42,809 nt of DNA from Gemmatimonadota bacterium. Its GTDB lineage: Bacteria > Gemmatimonadota > Gemmatimonadetes > Longimicrobiales > Gaopeijiaceae. Every line of letters begins with the position of its first letter. Positions within the stretch are counted from its first letter, which is position 1. The position numbers and the translations under genes were made by a program. The stretch is taken from assembly GCA_022826565.1 (NCBI GenBank), contig JAJDUP010000021.1, positions 1 through 42,809 of the forward strand, in the 5' to 3' direction. The notes beneath the pieces were generated by a model, which was not told where the DNA came from, did no database searches, and was given only the letters and a program-made list of their open reading frames with translations. This document shows, piece after piece, positions 18,407 to 26,927 of this stretch.

Positions 18407-19234
18407 TCAACCCCCCGGCACCCACCCCACAATCCTGAGCGGCCCCCCGCTCCCGCCCTCGATCTTCAGCGGCAGCGCCACGATCCCCGCCCCCGTCGCC
18501 GGCAACCGGTCCAGGTTCGTCAGGTTCTCGAACCCGACGATGTTCTCGCTGTAGAGGATCACATGCGACCGGTAGTCGCTGGACTGGCCGTAATCGATGC
18601 TGGGGGTGTCGATGCCGATCGCGGCGATGTCGCGGTTGTCGACCAGCCACTGGGCGGCGTCGGTGCCGATCCCGGGGAAGTGCAGTTCCGGCACCGATTC
18701 GGGCCCGGTCATCGACGTGCCCAGGTAGGCGGTGCGGTCGTTCCAGCGCGATGACCAACCTGTGCGGATGAGCAGGGCTGTGCCGTCGGCGATCCGGCCG
18801 TGTTCGGCCTCCCAGGCCACCAGGTCGTCCGCCGAGAGGAGGTAGTCCGGGTTCGCATCGGCCGACGCCGTGACGTCGACCACGGAGGCCGTGGTGATGA
18901 GGCTGGAGAGCGGGATCTGGTCGGCGGTGAGGCGCGCCTCGGCGAAGTGGATGGGGGCGTCGAGGTGGGTGCCGCCGTGTTCGGCCGAGGCGAAGGAGTA
19001 GGACGCGTAGAAATAGCCGCCCTCGGTGTGGCCGTACGCCAGTTCGGTGAGCTGGAAGCCGAGCGTGTCAGTGGGCCAGTAGATCGTGGACGGCCCGAAG
19101 GCGTGGCCGAGTTCGACCCACTCGCCATGGGCGCCGGTGAACATGCCGGTATAGTCCGGCTGAGCCTCCTGCAGGCACCCCGTGGCCAGTAGCGCCCCGG
19201 CGAGCGCCAGGGTGCCCAAACGTGCGTGTCGCAT
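18407..19234 (-). CDS. Exported cyclase-family metallohydrolase (kynurenine formamidase-like)
   Basis: 275 aa with a lipoprotein signal peptide (lipobox LLATGC). The hallmark HGGTHLDAPIHF motif at about residues 86-97 supplies the His/Asp metal ligands of the cyclase/KynB family, and IGIDTPSIDYG near 205 matches the second conserved block. KynB-like members hydrolyse formylkynurenine, but the wider family includes enzymes for other amides and lactones, and a lipoprotein form points to an envelope substrate. The gene lies 37 bases after the PQQ dehydrogenase and 23 before the TPR lipoprotein. Exact substrate unknown. Confidence 0.88.
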   Translation of the reverse strand: MRHARLGTLALAGALLATGCLQEAQPDYTGMFTGAHGEWVELGHAFGPSTIYWPTDTLGFQLTELAYGHTEGGYFYASYSFASAEHGGTHLDAPIHFAEARLTADQIPLSSLITTASVVDVTASADANPDYLLSADDLVAWEAEHGRIADGTALLIRTGWSSRWNDRTAYLGTSMTGPESVPELHFPGIGTDAAQWLVDNRDIAAIGIDTPSIDYGQSSDYRSHVILYSENIVGFENLTNLDRLPATGAGIVALPLKIEGGSGGPLRIVGWVPGG

Positions 19235-19271
19235 CGCTCTCTTCTCCTTCTTTTCCTACTGTGGTCCTCCC

Positions 19272-21227
19272 CTACTCCGGCAGACGCAGCGCCACCAGCG
19301 CACCCGCGGACCCCCGGATGCCGATCGCCATGACCACGTACTGGACGCCGTCGTGCATGTACGTCATGGGGGCGGTCAGGGTGGATCCGGGGAGGTCGAT
19401 GCGGCCCAGCTCCTTGCCGGTCATCTTGTCGACGGCGCGGAAGACCGGGGCGGCGCCGCGGCCCTCACCGTACATGAGCAGGGTGCTGGTGACGAGCTTG
19501 GTGGCGTGGGAGCGCGCGCCCGTGTTGCCGATGTCGACGCCCTGAAGCGCCGGGTTGTTGCGGATGTTGTCCGGGGTGTCGCCGTTGGGAATCTGCCAGA
19601 TGTGGTCGCCCGTGTTCAGGTCGATCGCAGTGATGGTGCCGTAGGGGGGCTTGGTGATGGGCAGGCCGCGCGGGCCTCGCACGCCGCCCGGGCCGACGCT
19701 CACCCACTCGACGTTGGAGTCGGGGTCGACGTCGACGCCGGGGACCAGGCGGGGCGCGCTGCAGCCGCGGGTCGAGGCGACGTAGAGCACGCCGGACGTG
19801 GGGTCGACGGCCGCGCCGCCCGGGATGTTGGCGCCGCCGTTGGCGCCGGGGCAGTGGATCGACGGGCCGCCGGGGCCGTCCTCACGCGCGGGCGGATTGA
19901 AGAGCGGACCCATGCGGAAGTTGCTGACGATCTCCAGCGCCTGGGCGCGGAGTTCGGGGGTGAAGTCGATGAGGTCGTCCTCGGTGATCCCCTGCATTTC
20001 GTAGGGTGCCGGGCGGGTGACGAAGGGCTGCGTGGGGGACAGCTGCTCGCCGGGTACGTCGGACTGCGGCACGGGGCGCTCCTCGATCGGCCAGACGGGC
20101 TCGCCGGTCTCGCGGTCCAGTACGTAGGCCCAGCCCTGCTTGGTGGTCTGCACGATCGCCTTCACCGCACGTCCGTCCACGTTGACGTCGACCAGGTTGG
20201 GCGCGGTCGGGTTGTCGTAGTTCCAGACGTCGTGATGCACGGTCTGGAAGTGCCAGCGGCGCTCGCCGGTCTGGATATCGAGGGCGAGGATGCTGGTGGC
20301 GAAGAGGTTGTCGCCCGGGTGGAAGCCGCCGTAGTAGTCGACCGGCGGCGGGTCGGTGACGATGTACACGAGGCCCAGCTCGGGGTCGGCCGAGAGCGGC
20401 GCCCACGCCGACACGTTCCCGGTGTGCTTCCAGGCGTCGTTCTCCCAGGTGTCGTTGCCGAACTCGCCCTCCCGGGGGATCACGTTGAAGGTCCACATGT
20501 GCTCGCCCGAGTCCGCGTCGTAGGCGAGGATGTTGCCGGGCACGTTCTCCTGCATGGTCTGGTAGTAGCCCTGCTCGTGCGAATTGCCGACCACGACCAC
20601 GCCGTTGACGACGATCGGGGGTGACGAGTTGGTGATGTAGCCGATCTCCGGGGGCAGGCCGTCCTCGGGGTGGTGCTCCCAGTGCCCGAGATCGCCGAGC
20701 AGGTCGACCCTGCCCTTCTTGCCGAAGGACTCGATCGGCACGCCGGTCATCGGATCCAGCGCGTGCAGGAAGAAGCCGGGCGTCACCAGGTAGATCGTCG
20801 GGCGTCCTCCGGGCTCCGCATATGCGACGCCCTTGCCGTAGTTCTTGCGCATCGAGTCCTCCCACCGCCGGGTGTAGGGCTCGCGGAAGGTCCAGATGGT
20901 CTCGCCGGTCGCGGGGTCGATGGCCACCGCCGTGCGCCGCGAGCCGGCCACCGAATACAGCGTGCCGTTCACGTAGATCGGTGTCGCGCGCAGGAGCGGC
21001 TCGGGTTCGGGGCTGAAGTTGTCGCTCCGCCACATCCACGCCACCTCGAGGTCGTTGAAGTTGGAGGCGTCGATCTGGTCGAAGGGCGCGAATCGCGTGC
21101 TTGAGGCGTCGGCGCCCCAGTGGCGCCATTCGGCCTGCTGGGCGGAGAGGGCGGATGGGGCGGTCGTGATGGTAAGGATGGCAAGAGCGGCGACGGGTGT
21201 CGCCAGGGCCCGAAGTGTCGGTTTCAC
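19272..21227 (-). CDS. PQQ-dependent dehydrogenase (quinoprotein), periplasmic
   Basis: 651 aa from a GTG at 21227 behind GGAGG. A signal peptide ends near ALSAQQ. The rest is an eight-bladed propeller: QAEWRHWGADASSTRFAPFD opens the chain, and each blade carries a variant of the tryptophan-docking motif (AIDPATGETIWTF, AYDADSGEHMWTF, ALDIQTGERRWHF, AIDLNTGDHIWQI). It would oxidise an alcohol or sugar with pyrroloquinoline quinone and pass electrons to the respiratory chain. There is no CxxCH haem motif and no membrane anchor, so it is probably soluble and needs a separate acceptor. No PQQ biosynthesis gene is in the window. It sits between an MBL lipoprotein and the cyclase. Confidence 0.93.
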   Translation of the reverse strand: MKPTLRALATPVAALAILTITTAPSALSAQQAEWRHWGADASSTRFAPFDQIDASNFNDLEVAWMWRSDNFSPEPEPLLRATPIYVNGTLYSVAGSRRTAVAIDPATGETIWTFREPYTRRWEDSMRKNYGKGVAYAEPGGRPTIYLVTPGFFLHALDPMTGVPIESFGKKGRVDLLGDLGHWEHHPEDGLPPEIGYITNSSPPIVVNGVVVVGNSHEQGYYQTMQENVPGNILAYDADSGEHMWTFNVIPREGEFGNDTWENDAWKHTGNVSAWAPLSADPELGLVYIVTDPPPVDYYGGFHPGDNLFATSILALDIQTGERRWHFQTVHHDVWNYDNPTAPNLVDVNVDGRAVKAIVQTTKQGWAYVLDRETGEPVWPIEERPVPQSDVPGEQLSPTQPFVTRPAPYEMQGITEDDLIDFTPELRAQALEIVSNFRMGPLFNPPAREDGPGGPSIHCPGANGGANIPGGAAVDPTSGVLYVASTRGCSAPRLVPGVDVDPDSNVEWVSVGPGGVRGPRGLPITKPPYGTITAIDLNTGDHIWQIPNGDTPDNIRNNPALQGVDIGNTGARSHATKLVTSTLLMYGEGRGAAPVFRAVDKMTGKELGRIDLPGSTLTAPMTYMHDGVQYVVMAIGIRGSAGALVALRLPE

Positions 21228-21309
21228 GTGTTCCTCCGGAAGGATCTGTTGCGTGTGGAGCCGATTGAGAATATGGAGGACCCTGTCGGTGGGCCAGTGG
21301 CGCCGCCGG

Positions 21310-22338
21310 TCAACCTGGTGGCAGCTCGCCATTCAACTCCATGTAGACGCGGCCGAGAGCACGGCCCCCCTGGCTGGACCGCAGCGACCACGTCTCGAGG
21401 TCGCCGAAGTCCGCTTGCTCGACGGCTTCCTCCAGGGTCAGGCCCGCCGCGTGCAGTCGCCGTGCCTCCTCGATCACCTGGACCACCGCGCGCCGGTACG
21501 TCTCCAGCTCTTCAGCGAGGATCTCGGGCGAGTCGACGAAGCCATGCCCCGGAACGTAGACATCCGCGTCCATCGCCTGGGCGGCCTCGATCATCGCCAC
21601 CCACTCGGACGGGTACGCGGAGCGCATCGCGGGGAAGACCCGGTGCAGGTACGCCTCGCTCATGAAGAGGATCTTCTCGGCGGGCAGATGGACGACCAGG
21701 TCGCCGCCCGTGTGGGCGCGTCCCAGGAAAAGGATCTCGATCTCGCGGCCGCCGCGAACGAGCGTCTCGCTGCGCTCGACCAGGTGGGTGGGAACGACGA
21801 CGGGAGGCGCGTCGTCCGGCCGGAGCGGGTTGTCGGCGGTGGCCTGGAGCACGGCCTGCGAGGTGGGGTGTGCCCAGAAGCGGGCGCCTGCCGGGAACTC
21901 GGCATTGCCGGCGGTGTGATCCCCGTGATCGGAGCAGACCACCACGTCCGTGATGGGCCGGTCGGTGATCCCGGCGATGGTCTCGACCAGGAGGCGCGTT
22001 TCGGCGGGGCTGCCCTGGCCGTCGGCGACCAGCACGCCCTCGTCGGTGACGACGAACATGCTCACCGTGGTGAAGCGCTCGTCGCCCGCGGAGCGCAGCT
22101 GCTCGTAGGAGTAGACCCCGGACGCGAGTTCCTGGACGCGCGGGAAGTCGTCGTCGGTGTAGCCGCGGGCGTAGGGATCGGCGGTGCGCAGCACGTCGCC
22201 GCCGGAGGTGGCCGAGGTTGCCGCGCCGGGGGGGTCGTCGGGGGCGGGGCCGCAGGAGAGGGTGGCGGCTGAGGCGAGAGCGGTGATCGGCGCCAGGACG
22301 GCGAGCGGGAGCTTGAAACCGGCGCGTGCGGCTCTCAT
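21310..22338 (-). CDS. MBL-fold metallo-hydrolase lipoprotein with altered metal motif
   Basis: 342 aa from the ATG at 22338 behind AGGAGG; a longer frame lacks a ribosome site. Lipobox ATLSC marks a lipoprotein. The metallo-beta-lactamase fold is shown by VLVADGQGSPAETRLLVETI, VVVCSDHGDHTAGN, GRAHTGGDLVVHLP and DVYVPGHGFVD. The usual HxHxDH reads S-D-H-G-D-H: the first metal ligand His is replaced by Ser, while the later ligands look intact. It is the first gene of the operon, 82 bases before the PQQ dehydrogenase. Zinc hydrolases accompany some quinoprotein systems, so a link is plausible. Activity with one or two metals cannot be judged here. Confidence 0.88.
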   Translation of the reverse strand: MRAARAGFKLPLAVLAPITALASAATLSCGPAPDDPPGAATSATSGGDVLRTADPYARGYTDDDFPRVQELASGVYSYEQLRSAGDERFTTVSMFVVTDEGVLVADGQGSPAETRLLVETIAGITDRPITDVVVCSDHGDHTAGNAEFPAGARFWAHPTSQAVLQATADNPLRPDDAPPVVVPTHLVERSETLVRGGREIEILFLGRAHTGGDLVVHLPAEKILFMSEAYLHRVFPAMRSAYPSEWVAMIEAAQAMDADVYVPGHGFVDSPEILAEELETYRRAVVQVIEEARRLHAAGLTLEEAVEQADFGDLETWSLRSSQGGRALGRVYMELNGELPPG

Positions 22339-22530
22339 TGGCGGACCTCCTGGATCGACGATGCGCTGTGGTGCGCGGCAAAGGTCGCCTTCACGGCACT
22401 CCCGCGCTACAATGATGCGCGGAATGCCCGTCGCGGCGGGTACACCCTGCACGGAGTTCCTGCGGAAATCCTGCTCATATACTCATACTCAGATGCACAT
22501 CCACAATGAACGAGAACGGAGAGAGAGCGA

Positions 22531-23118
22531 ATGATGCGTAGACTGTTGGTGGCGGCGGCGCTCGCCGCGGCGGTGGTGATCGGCGCGCCGGACAGCGCCA
22601 CGGCCCAGGAAGCGGGCGACGGCCTCATTGAAGTGGGCGCGATGGCCCCCGACTTCGAGCTGACCGGCGCGACCCGCCACGGAGTCCTCCAGGAAGCGGT
22701 CCGGCTCAGCGACTACCAGGGCGAGACGGTCGTCCTGGCATTCTTCTTCCGAGTCAGGACGCGTGGCTGAACGGTTCAAATGAGAGCGTACCGTGATCAG
22801 TACGCAGAACTGTTCAACGAAGGCCGCAACGTCGTGCTCATGGCGATTTCAAACGACTCCGCCGAAGAGGGCGCGTCGTGGCTCAAGGACGAGGACTTCC
22901 CCTACCTGTTCGGCTCGGACCCCGACGGCGCCGCCTTCACGGCGTTCGGCGGATCGCTCAGGGACAACGGCATGGTGGGCAGCCGGGCGGTGGTCGTGGT
23001 CGGGCCCGACGGCCGGGTCGCGAAGGTGATTCCCCAGTTCAACCAGGTGGATCCGGCGGCCTATGACGAGCTGGCGGCCGTGATCGACGAGGTGACGCCT
23101 GAGCCGGAGGAGGGATAG
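22531..23118 (+). CDS. Exported selenocysteine-containing peroxiredoxin (BCP/PrxQ-like), in-frame UGA at 22768-22770
   Basis: 195 aa if the TGA at codon 80 is read as selenocysteine. Upstream: signal peptide (ending ATAQ), then the thioredoxin-fold start VGAMAPDFELTG and ETVVLAFFFRVRTRG. Directly after the TGA, in the same frame, comes TVQMRAYRDQY and a normal thioredoxin-fold remainder (FGSDPDGAAFTAFGG, GSRAVVVVGPDGRV) to a TAG at 23116. In BCP/PrxQ proteins this site is the peroxidatic Cys (xTPGCTxQ), so Sec sits exactly at the catalytic position. There is no cysteine anywhere else, making it a 1-Sec enzyme. It should reduce hydroperoxides in the periplasm. A hairpin follows the TGA. A nonsense mutation is the alternative, but the perfect placement argues against it. 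Confidence 0.9.
22771..22794 (+). promoter_or_regulatory. Candidate bacterial SECIS hairpin
   Basis: ACGGT immediately after the TGA pairs with ACCGT (22790-22794), enclosing a 14-base loop; TGA and the following GATCA can extend the stem. Bacterial selenocysteine insertion needs a SelB-binding hairpin in the coding region just downstream of UGA, as here. Confidence 0.55.
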
Positions 23119-23121
23119 AGG

Positions 23122-23149
23122 ACGGCCGGCGCGGATCCAGCCCGGCCGT
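23122..23149. terminator. Hairpin between convergent redox genes
   Basis: ACGGCCGG pairs perfectly with CCGGCCGT around a 12-base loop, 3 bases after the selenoprotein stop and 19 before the TlpA stop on the other strand. Probably a two-way terminator. Confidence 0.6.
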
Positions 23150-23167
23150 GCCCGCCGCGGTGGCGGC

Positions 23168-23728
23168 CTATCCGCCTCCGAGCATCGCTTCAACCGCCTC
23201 GACCAGGGGCTGTTGCGGCCCCACGCCGGTTGACACGACGCGCCCCTCGCCGTCGATCAGAACCACAATCGAGGTCGTGAGGGCCTGATACGCTCTCACG
23301 GCCTCGCCGTTTGCGTCGTACACGAATGCGTAGCCCGGAGCGTGCCGTTCGACGTGGCGGCGCACCCGCCGCACCGACTGGTTCACCGCGACCGCGACGG
23401 CCACCACCTTCACCTGCTCCGCGAACCGCTCCTGGATCTCGTCGATCTGGGGCTGCAGCAACTCGCACTGCTCGCACCACGAGGCCCAGAACTCGACCAG
23501 AGCCGGACCACCCCCGATGACGTTGAGCAGGGAGACCGCGTTGCCCTCCAGGTCCTCCACCTGGGCGTCCGGCGCGGAGGTGCCCGGCGGCAGCCCCAGC
23601 CCCTCGTCCTGCGCCCGGGCCGCGCCGGGCGCGGCGATCAGAAGCATCAGCGCGGCCAGCACCGACCCCGCGGCGCATCGGCCGGCCATCAAGGGTCCGG
23701 TCCGGCCCGCAAACTCTCGAATTCTCAC
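23168..23728 (-). CDS. TlpA/ResA-like periplasmic thioredoxin
   Basis: 186 aa from a GTG at 23728 behind GAGG (a GTG overlapping the previous stop is an alternative). A hydrophobic leader ends near ARAQ. The mature domain is thioredoxin-fold: PPGTSAPDAQVEDLEGNAVSL, the active site EFWASWCEQCELL with a CxxC pair, the cis-Pro region replaced by ALTTSIVVLIDGEG, and GPQQPLVEAVEAML at the end. It reduces or oxidises envelope disulfides. It starts 12 bases after the CcdA-like transporter gene, which would supply its electrons, and faces the Sec-peroxiredoxin gene. Confidence 0.88.
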   Translation of the reverse strand: MRIREFAGRTGPLMAGRCAAGSVLAALMLLIAAPGAARAQDEGLGLPPGTSAPDAQVEDLEGNAVSLLNVIGGGPALVEFWASWCEQCELLQPQIDEIQERFAEQVKVVAVAVAVNQSVRRVRRHVERHAPGYAFVYDANGEAVRAYQALTTSIVVLIDGEGRVVSTGVGPQQPLVEAVEAMLGGG

Positions 23729-23739
23729 GATTCCATCCC

Positions 23740-24465
23740 TCACAGATTGTATCCCACCTGAATGAAGTAGTACTGCGCCACGCCGAGCATGATGACCGCC
23801 GCCACCCGCTTGACGATCACCATCCACTGTCCCGACTTCGGCAGCCGCGACAGCGAGCCCGAGAAGAGCCCGACCACGACCAGCAGCGTCGTCATGCCCA
23901 GCGAGAAGACGAAAAGGTAGACGAAGCCCATGAGTCCGGCACGGGTAGCCGCGACCCACGCCAGAACGGCCGCGAACGCGGGTGCCCCGCACGGCGCCGC
24001 CACGAGCCCCGAAGTGGCCCCCAGCACGAACACGGCACCGTAGGACCCTCCTTCGCGGCTCCCCGCCCAGGCCATCAGCCGCTGCGGCACCCGCACCGGG
24101 ATCACGTCGAACATCGCCAGCGCGAAGAAGAGCAGCAGGTTGCCGATCAGCAGCAGCGCCCAGGGGCTCGCGCCCACCGTGCCGAACAGCGTCCCGGTCA
24201 GCCCCGCGAGCATGCCGAGGAAGGCGTAGAGCATCGCCATGCCCACCACGTAGGTCATGGTCAGCCCGAAGGTGCGCCGCCACGGCTGTCCCTCGCGCGC
24301 CGTCCCCGATATCACCGACGCCGTGATGGGAATCATGGGATAGACGCACGGCGTCAGGCTGATCGCCACGCCGGCGCCGAAGAGCACCACCAGCGCCAGC
24401 AGCGGGCTGGACGCGAGGGCTTCGGACAGCCCCGCGGTGTTGTCGAGCTGGAGTAGCGGAGTCAT
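23740..24465 (-). CDS. CcdA/DsbD-type transmembrane electron transporter
   Basis: 241 aa from the ATG at 24465. About six hydrophobic membrane helices and the two hallmark cysteines: SLTPCVYPMIPIT in the first half and LVAAPCGAPAFAAVL in the second, arranged as the inverted-repeat DsbD core. It carries reducing equivalents from cytoplasmic thioredoxin to periplasmic acceptors. There is no N-terminal periplasmic or C-terminal thioredoxin domain, so it is the short CcdA type; the TlpA-like protein encoded next is the likely acceptor, and the selenoperoxiredoxin encoded opposite may be another client (inference). Confidence 0.92.
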   Translation of the reverse strand: MTPLLQLDNTAGLSEALASSPLLALVVLFGAGVAISLTPCVYPMIPITASVISGTAREGQPWRRTFGLTMTYVVGMAMLYAFLGMLAGLTGTLFGTVGASPWALLLIGNLLLFFALAMFDVIPVRVPQRLMAWAGSREGGSYGAVFVLGATSGLVAAPCGAPAFAAVLAWVAATRAGLMGFVYLFVFSLGMTTLLVVVGLFSGSLSRLPKSGQWMVIVKRVAAVIMLGVAQYYFIQVGYNL

Positions 24466-24481
24466 GGCTCTCAAAGCAGAA

Positions 24482-24515
24482 GGGCTCTCGCGCCCGGAAG
24501 AAGGCGCGAGAGCCC
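24482..24515 (-). terminator. Perfect 13-bp hairpin terminator
   Basis: GGGCTCTCGCGCC (24482-24494) pairs perfectly with GGCGCGAGAGCCC (24503-24515), loop CGGAAGAA, followed on the minus strand by TTCTGCTTT. It ends the transcript of the Gly-rich protein gene at 24543 and isolates the CcdA gene, whose ATG begins 17 bases further. Confidence 0.75.
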
Positions 24516-24542
24516 GAATCTGGCCGTCAGGCGGCTCCGTGT

Positions 24543-25886
24543 CTACTTGCCGCCGCGACGAGGCCGCGCCGTGCGGCCGGTACTGCTGCCCGAGGACCGC
24601 GATGCGGCCGGCCGGCTCGAGGCGGTCGGACGGCTCGAACCCGAGGATCCGCTGATGCCCTGCTCGGACCCGCCCCGGCGGGGTCTTGCCGAACGCGAAC
24701 CCCCGCTGCTGCCGCTTCCGCCGCGCGAGACCGCACCGCCGGTGCGACTGCTACCGCCGCTCCTGGTCCAGGCGCCGCCGGACCTGGAGCCGCCCTGGTT
24801 TCCGCTGATTCCCGACCTCGGCGCCCTGTAGCCCCTGCCGGCAACGACGCGGCCGCCGCCCGAACGCGGCGTCACGTCCACCACCACCGGCCGGTAGTAC
24901 CCTCCGCCGTACCAGCTGCCGTAACCGCCCCAGCCATATCCGCCCCAGCCGTAGTAGGAGCGGTACGGGTAGTAGCCGTAGCCGTAGCCGGAATAGAACG
25001 GGCTGTACATCCGATCCGCCCAGATCGTGCGAGCCGCGCGGACCCCGCCGGCATCTCCGTAGTCCTCGGCGTAGACATCGCCCCGGTTCAGGGCGAACCG
25101 GTCCGGGAAGGAAATCGCGACCACCACGTCGATGACCGAGCCGGGAACGCCGGCGTCGTCGAGACGAATGAGGTCGTCGGCATCGAGGCGGGCGAATGCG
25201 CGGCCGGCCTGCGCCAGCCAGGCCGACACGGCCTCGGGGTGCACGTTGTGGGAGGCGTCGATCACGTCGTCGATGGTGATTTGCGACGAGAGATACGCTG
25301 CCGCGCCTCGAAGCGCGGCCGGGCCTTCCATCTCGCCGGTCTGGAGGCCCACCTCGCGCAGCGGGCTGTCGCTGGTGCGCTGGTACCACTGGGCCCACGC
25401 GGTGGCGCGGCTGTCCACTTCCATCGCGCGAACGTCGAGCCACTCCGAGGGGCCGGGCATGGAGATGATGCCCGTGCTCCGGCGCAGCGCCCCGTCCTGG
25501 CAGGTCGCCTCGGAAGTCACGTAGATCCGGCGCTGGTCGTCGGAGAAACGCGAAGTCTCGGTCCCGGTGCACCCGTCCTGCTCCACCGTCCGGGGCTGGC
25601 CGTCGGCCGGGAAGGGCTCGCGGTGGGTGATGGCGCCGTCCACGATCGTGAGCATCTCGACATCCTCGCCGGAAGCCACGAAACAGAGGACGCCGTCGTC
25701 CGTCGCTTCTTCCTCGGGGCGGTCGACGTCCACGGGATTCGCGGGCCGCGCCCAACACCCGAGGTAGGCCTGCCAGCCCAGACGGGTGTTCGGCTCCTGT
25801 GCGTCGACTGCTCCGGGGAGCCCGCCGAGGGCTACCGCGGCGACGAGGCCGGCCAGAGTGCCTTTGCTGATGTTGGTCCTGGTCAT
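24543..25886 (-). CDS. Exported protein with Tyr/Gly- and Ser/Gly/Arg-rich low-complexity C-terminus, unknown function
   Basis: 447 aa from the ATG at 25886 behind GAGGGGAG. A signal peptide ends near AVDAQ. Residues about 30-160 form a compact domain opening with GWQAYLGCWARP and containing further cysteines, with FRSDDQR-like strand patterns. Residues about 165-285 are helical with FARLDADDLIRLDDAGVP. Residues 300-350 are a Tyr/Gly/Trp-rich run (SGYGYGYYPYRSYYGWGGYG), then a tail of Ser, Gly and Arg ending RPRRGGK. Basic low-complexity tails suggest surface binding or phase-like assembly, but nothing is known for this protein. It follows an outer-membrane barrel gene by 60 bases and is probably co-transcribed with it. 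Confidence 0.7.
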   Translation of the reverse strand: MTRTNISKGTLAGLVAAVALGGLPGAVDAQEPNTRLGWQAYLGCWARPANPVDVDRPEEEATDDGVLCFVASGEDVEMLTIVDGAITHREPFPADGQPRTVEQDGCTGTETSRFSDDQRRIYVTSEATCQDGALRRSTGIISMPGPSEWLDVRAMEVDSRATAWAQWYQRTSDSPLREVGLQTGEMEGPAALRGAAAYLSSQITIDDVIDASHNVHPEAVSAWLAQAGRAFARLDADDLIRLDDAGVPGSVIDVVVAISFPDRFALNRGDVYAEDYGDAGGVRAARTIWADRMYSPFYSGYGYGYYPYRSYYGWGGYGWGGYGSWYGGGYYRPVVVDVTPRSGGGRVVAGRGYRAPRSGISGNQGGSRSGGAWTRSGGSSRTGGAVSRGGSGSSGGSRSARPRRGGSEQGISGSSGSSRPTASSRPAASRSSGSSTGRTARPRRGGK

Positions 25887-25946
25887 GCTTGCTCCCCTCT
25901 CATCCCGCATCGAAAGTCTTCCTGATCGCGTCATTGTCCTGCTCCC

Positions 25947-26732
25947 CTAGAACCGCAAGGTGATCCCGCCGGTGACCTGGAAGCCTGCCAGGTCCAGGTC
26001 GGGGAATCCCACGAAGTCACTGTCAAGCGGCGCGCTGGCGAGACCGTACCGGGCCTCGCCCACCAGGAGGAAATGGCGGCTGACGCTGAAGTCCATTCCG
26101 CCAATCAAATGTACGGTGGGCGCCCGTCCCTCCGAAAGGAAGTTGTCCCGGAAGATGTCGTATGTCTCGTAGTCGACGAATTCGCCGTACTGCTCGAAGC
26201 GGTAGCTGACCACTCCGCCCGCAACGCCCACGTAGGGGTTCCAGGTCCGCGGGATCCACGCGAGGCTGCCGATGGACCGTCCCCGCTCGCGCAGGTAGGC
26301 CTTCACCCCGATCGTCAACGGCTTGGTCGAGAAGCTCGTGACCTGCTCGATCGGCAGATCGTCCGTGCCCACCCAGTCCCGCATCTCCGAATGGGGCTCG
26401 GTGAGGGAATAACCGAAGGCGAACGTGACGTCGAAGCGCTCGCTGGCCCGCACCGCCAGCTCGGCGATGATGGAGCCGCCGGTCAGATCGCGGTTCTCCA
26501 CGGTGAGCTCTTCGCGCGTGAGGTCCCAGAGGCTCTGCGTACCGTTCCCGCTGGCCGCGCGCGGCATGTGAAGGCCGCCCTTCAGGGTGAACGCCGCCCG
26601 CGGACTGCTGAAGAGAAAGCCGCTGCCGCCGCTTTGGGCGGACAGCTGCTCCGTGACGGTCAGACCCAGCAGGGCCATCGCCGCGACCAATCCCGGCAGC
26701 GTGCGGTTCCCGGTGCGTCCAAGTCCGATCAT
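25947..26732 (-). CDS. Outer-membrane beta-barrel protein (porin-family-like)
   Basis: 261 aa from the ATG at 26732 behind AGGAGC. A signal peptide ends near LSAQS. The mature chain alternates polar and hydrophobic residues in barrel style (AAFTLKGGLHMP, FDVTFAFGYSL, YVGVAGGVVSYRFEQYG, HFLLVGEARYGLA) and ends in VTGGITLRF, the C-terminal Phe expected for barrel assembly. Size suggests eight strands, as in OmpW or OmpA-like barrels. The gene precedes the low-complexity exported protein. Transport or structural role unknown. Confidence 0.8.
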   Translation of the reverse strand: MIGLGRTGNRTLPGLVAAMALLGLTVTEQLSAQSGGSGFLFSSPRAAFTLKGGLHMPRAASGNGTQSLWDLTREELTVENRDLTGGSIIAELAVRASERFDVTFAFGYSLTEPHSEMRDWVGTDDLPIEQVTSFSTKPLTIGVKAYLRERGRSIGSLAWIPRTWNPYVGVAGGVVSYRFEQYGEFVDYETYDIFRDNFLSEGRAPTVHLIGGMDFSVSRHFLLVGEARYGLASAPLDSDFVGFPDLDLAGFQVTGGITLRF

Positions 26733-26927
26733 GCTGGTGCTCCTGGTGAGTGATGTGCGTTTGCGCGATGGCGGAACCTTACAGCAAGACACGTGCCGCG
26801 CCAAAAGGCAATGCCCGCCACCCGAACGGGCCCGCCTCCGCGCCGTCCGTGGACACCCGCGTCATCAGGAGGGGACACCCGCATCCCGCGCCTACCCGAT
26901 TCCCGGAGGCGCAACCCCGGAGGGCAG

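Noticed and set aside
22531..23118. Frameshift or pseudogene explanation for the split peroxiredoxin
   Set aside because: The two halves are in the same frame, the interruption is a single TGA at the catalytic Cys, both halves are well preserved, and a second gene in the window shows the same arrangement.
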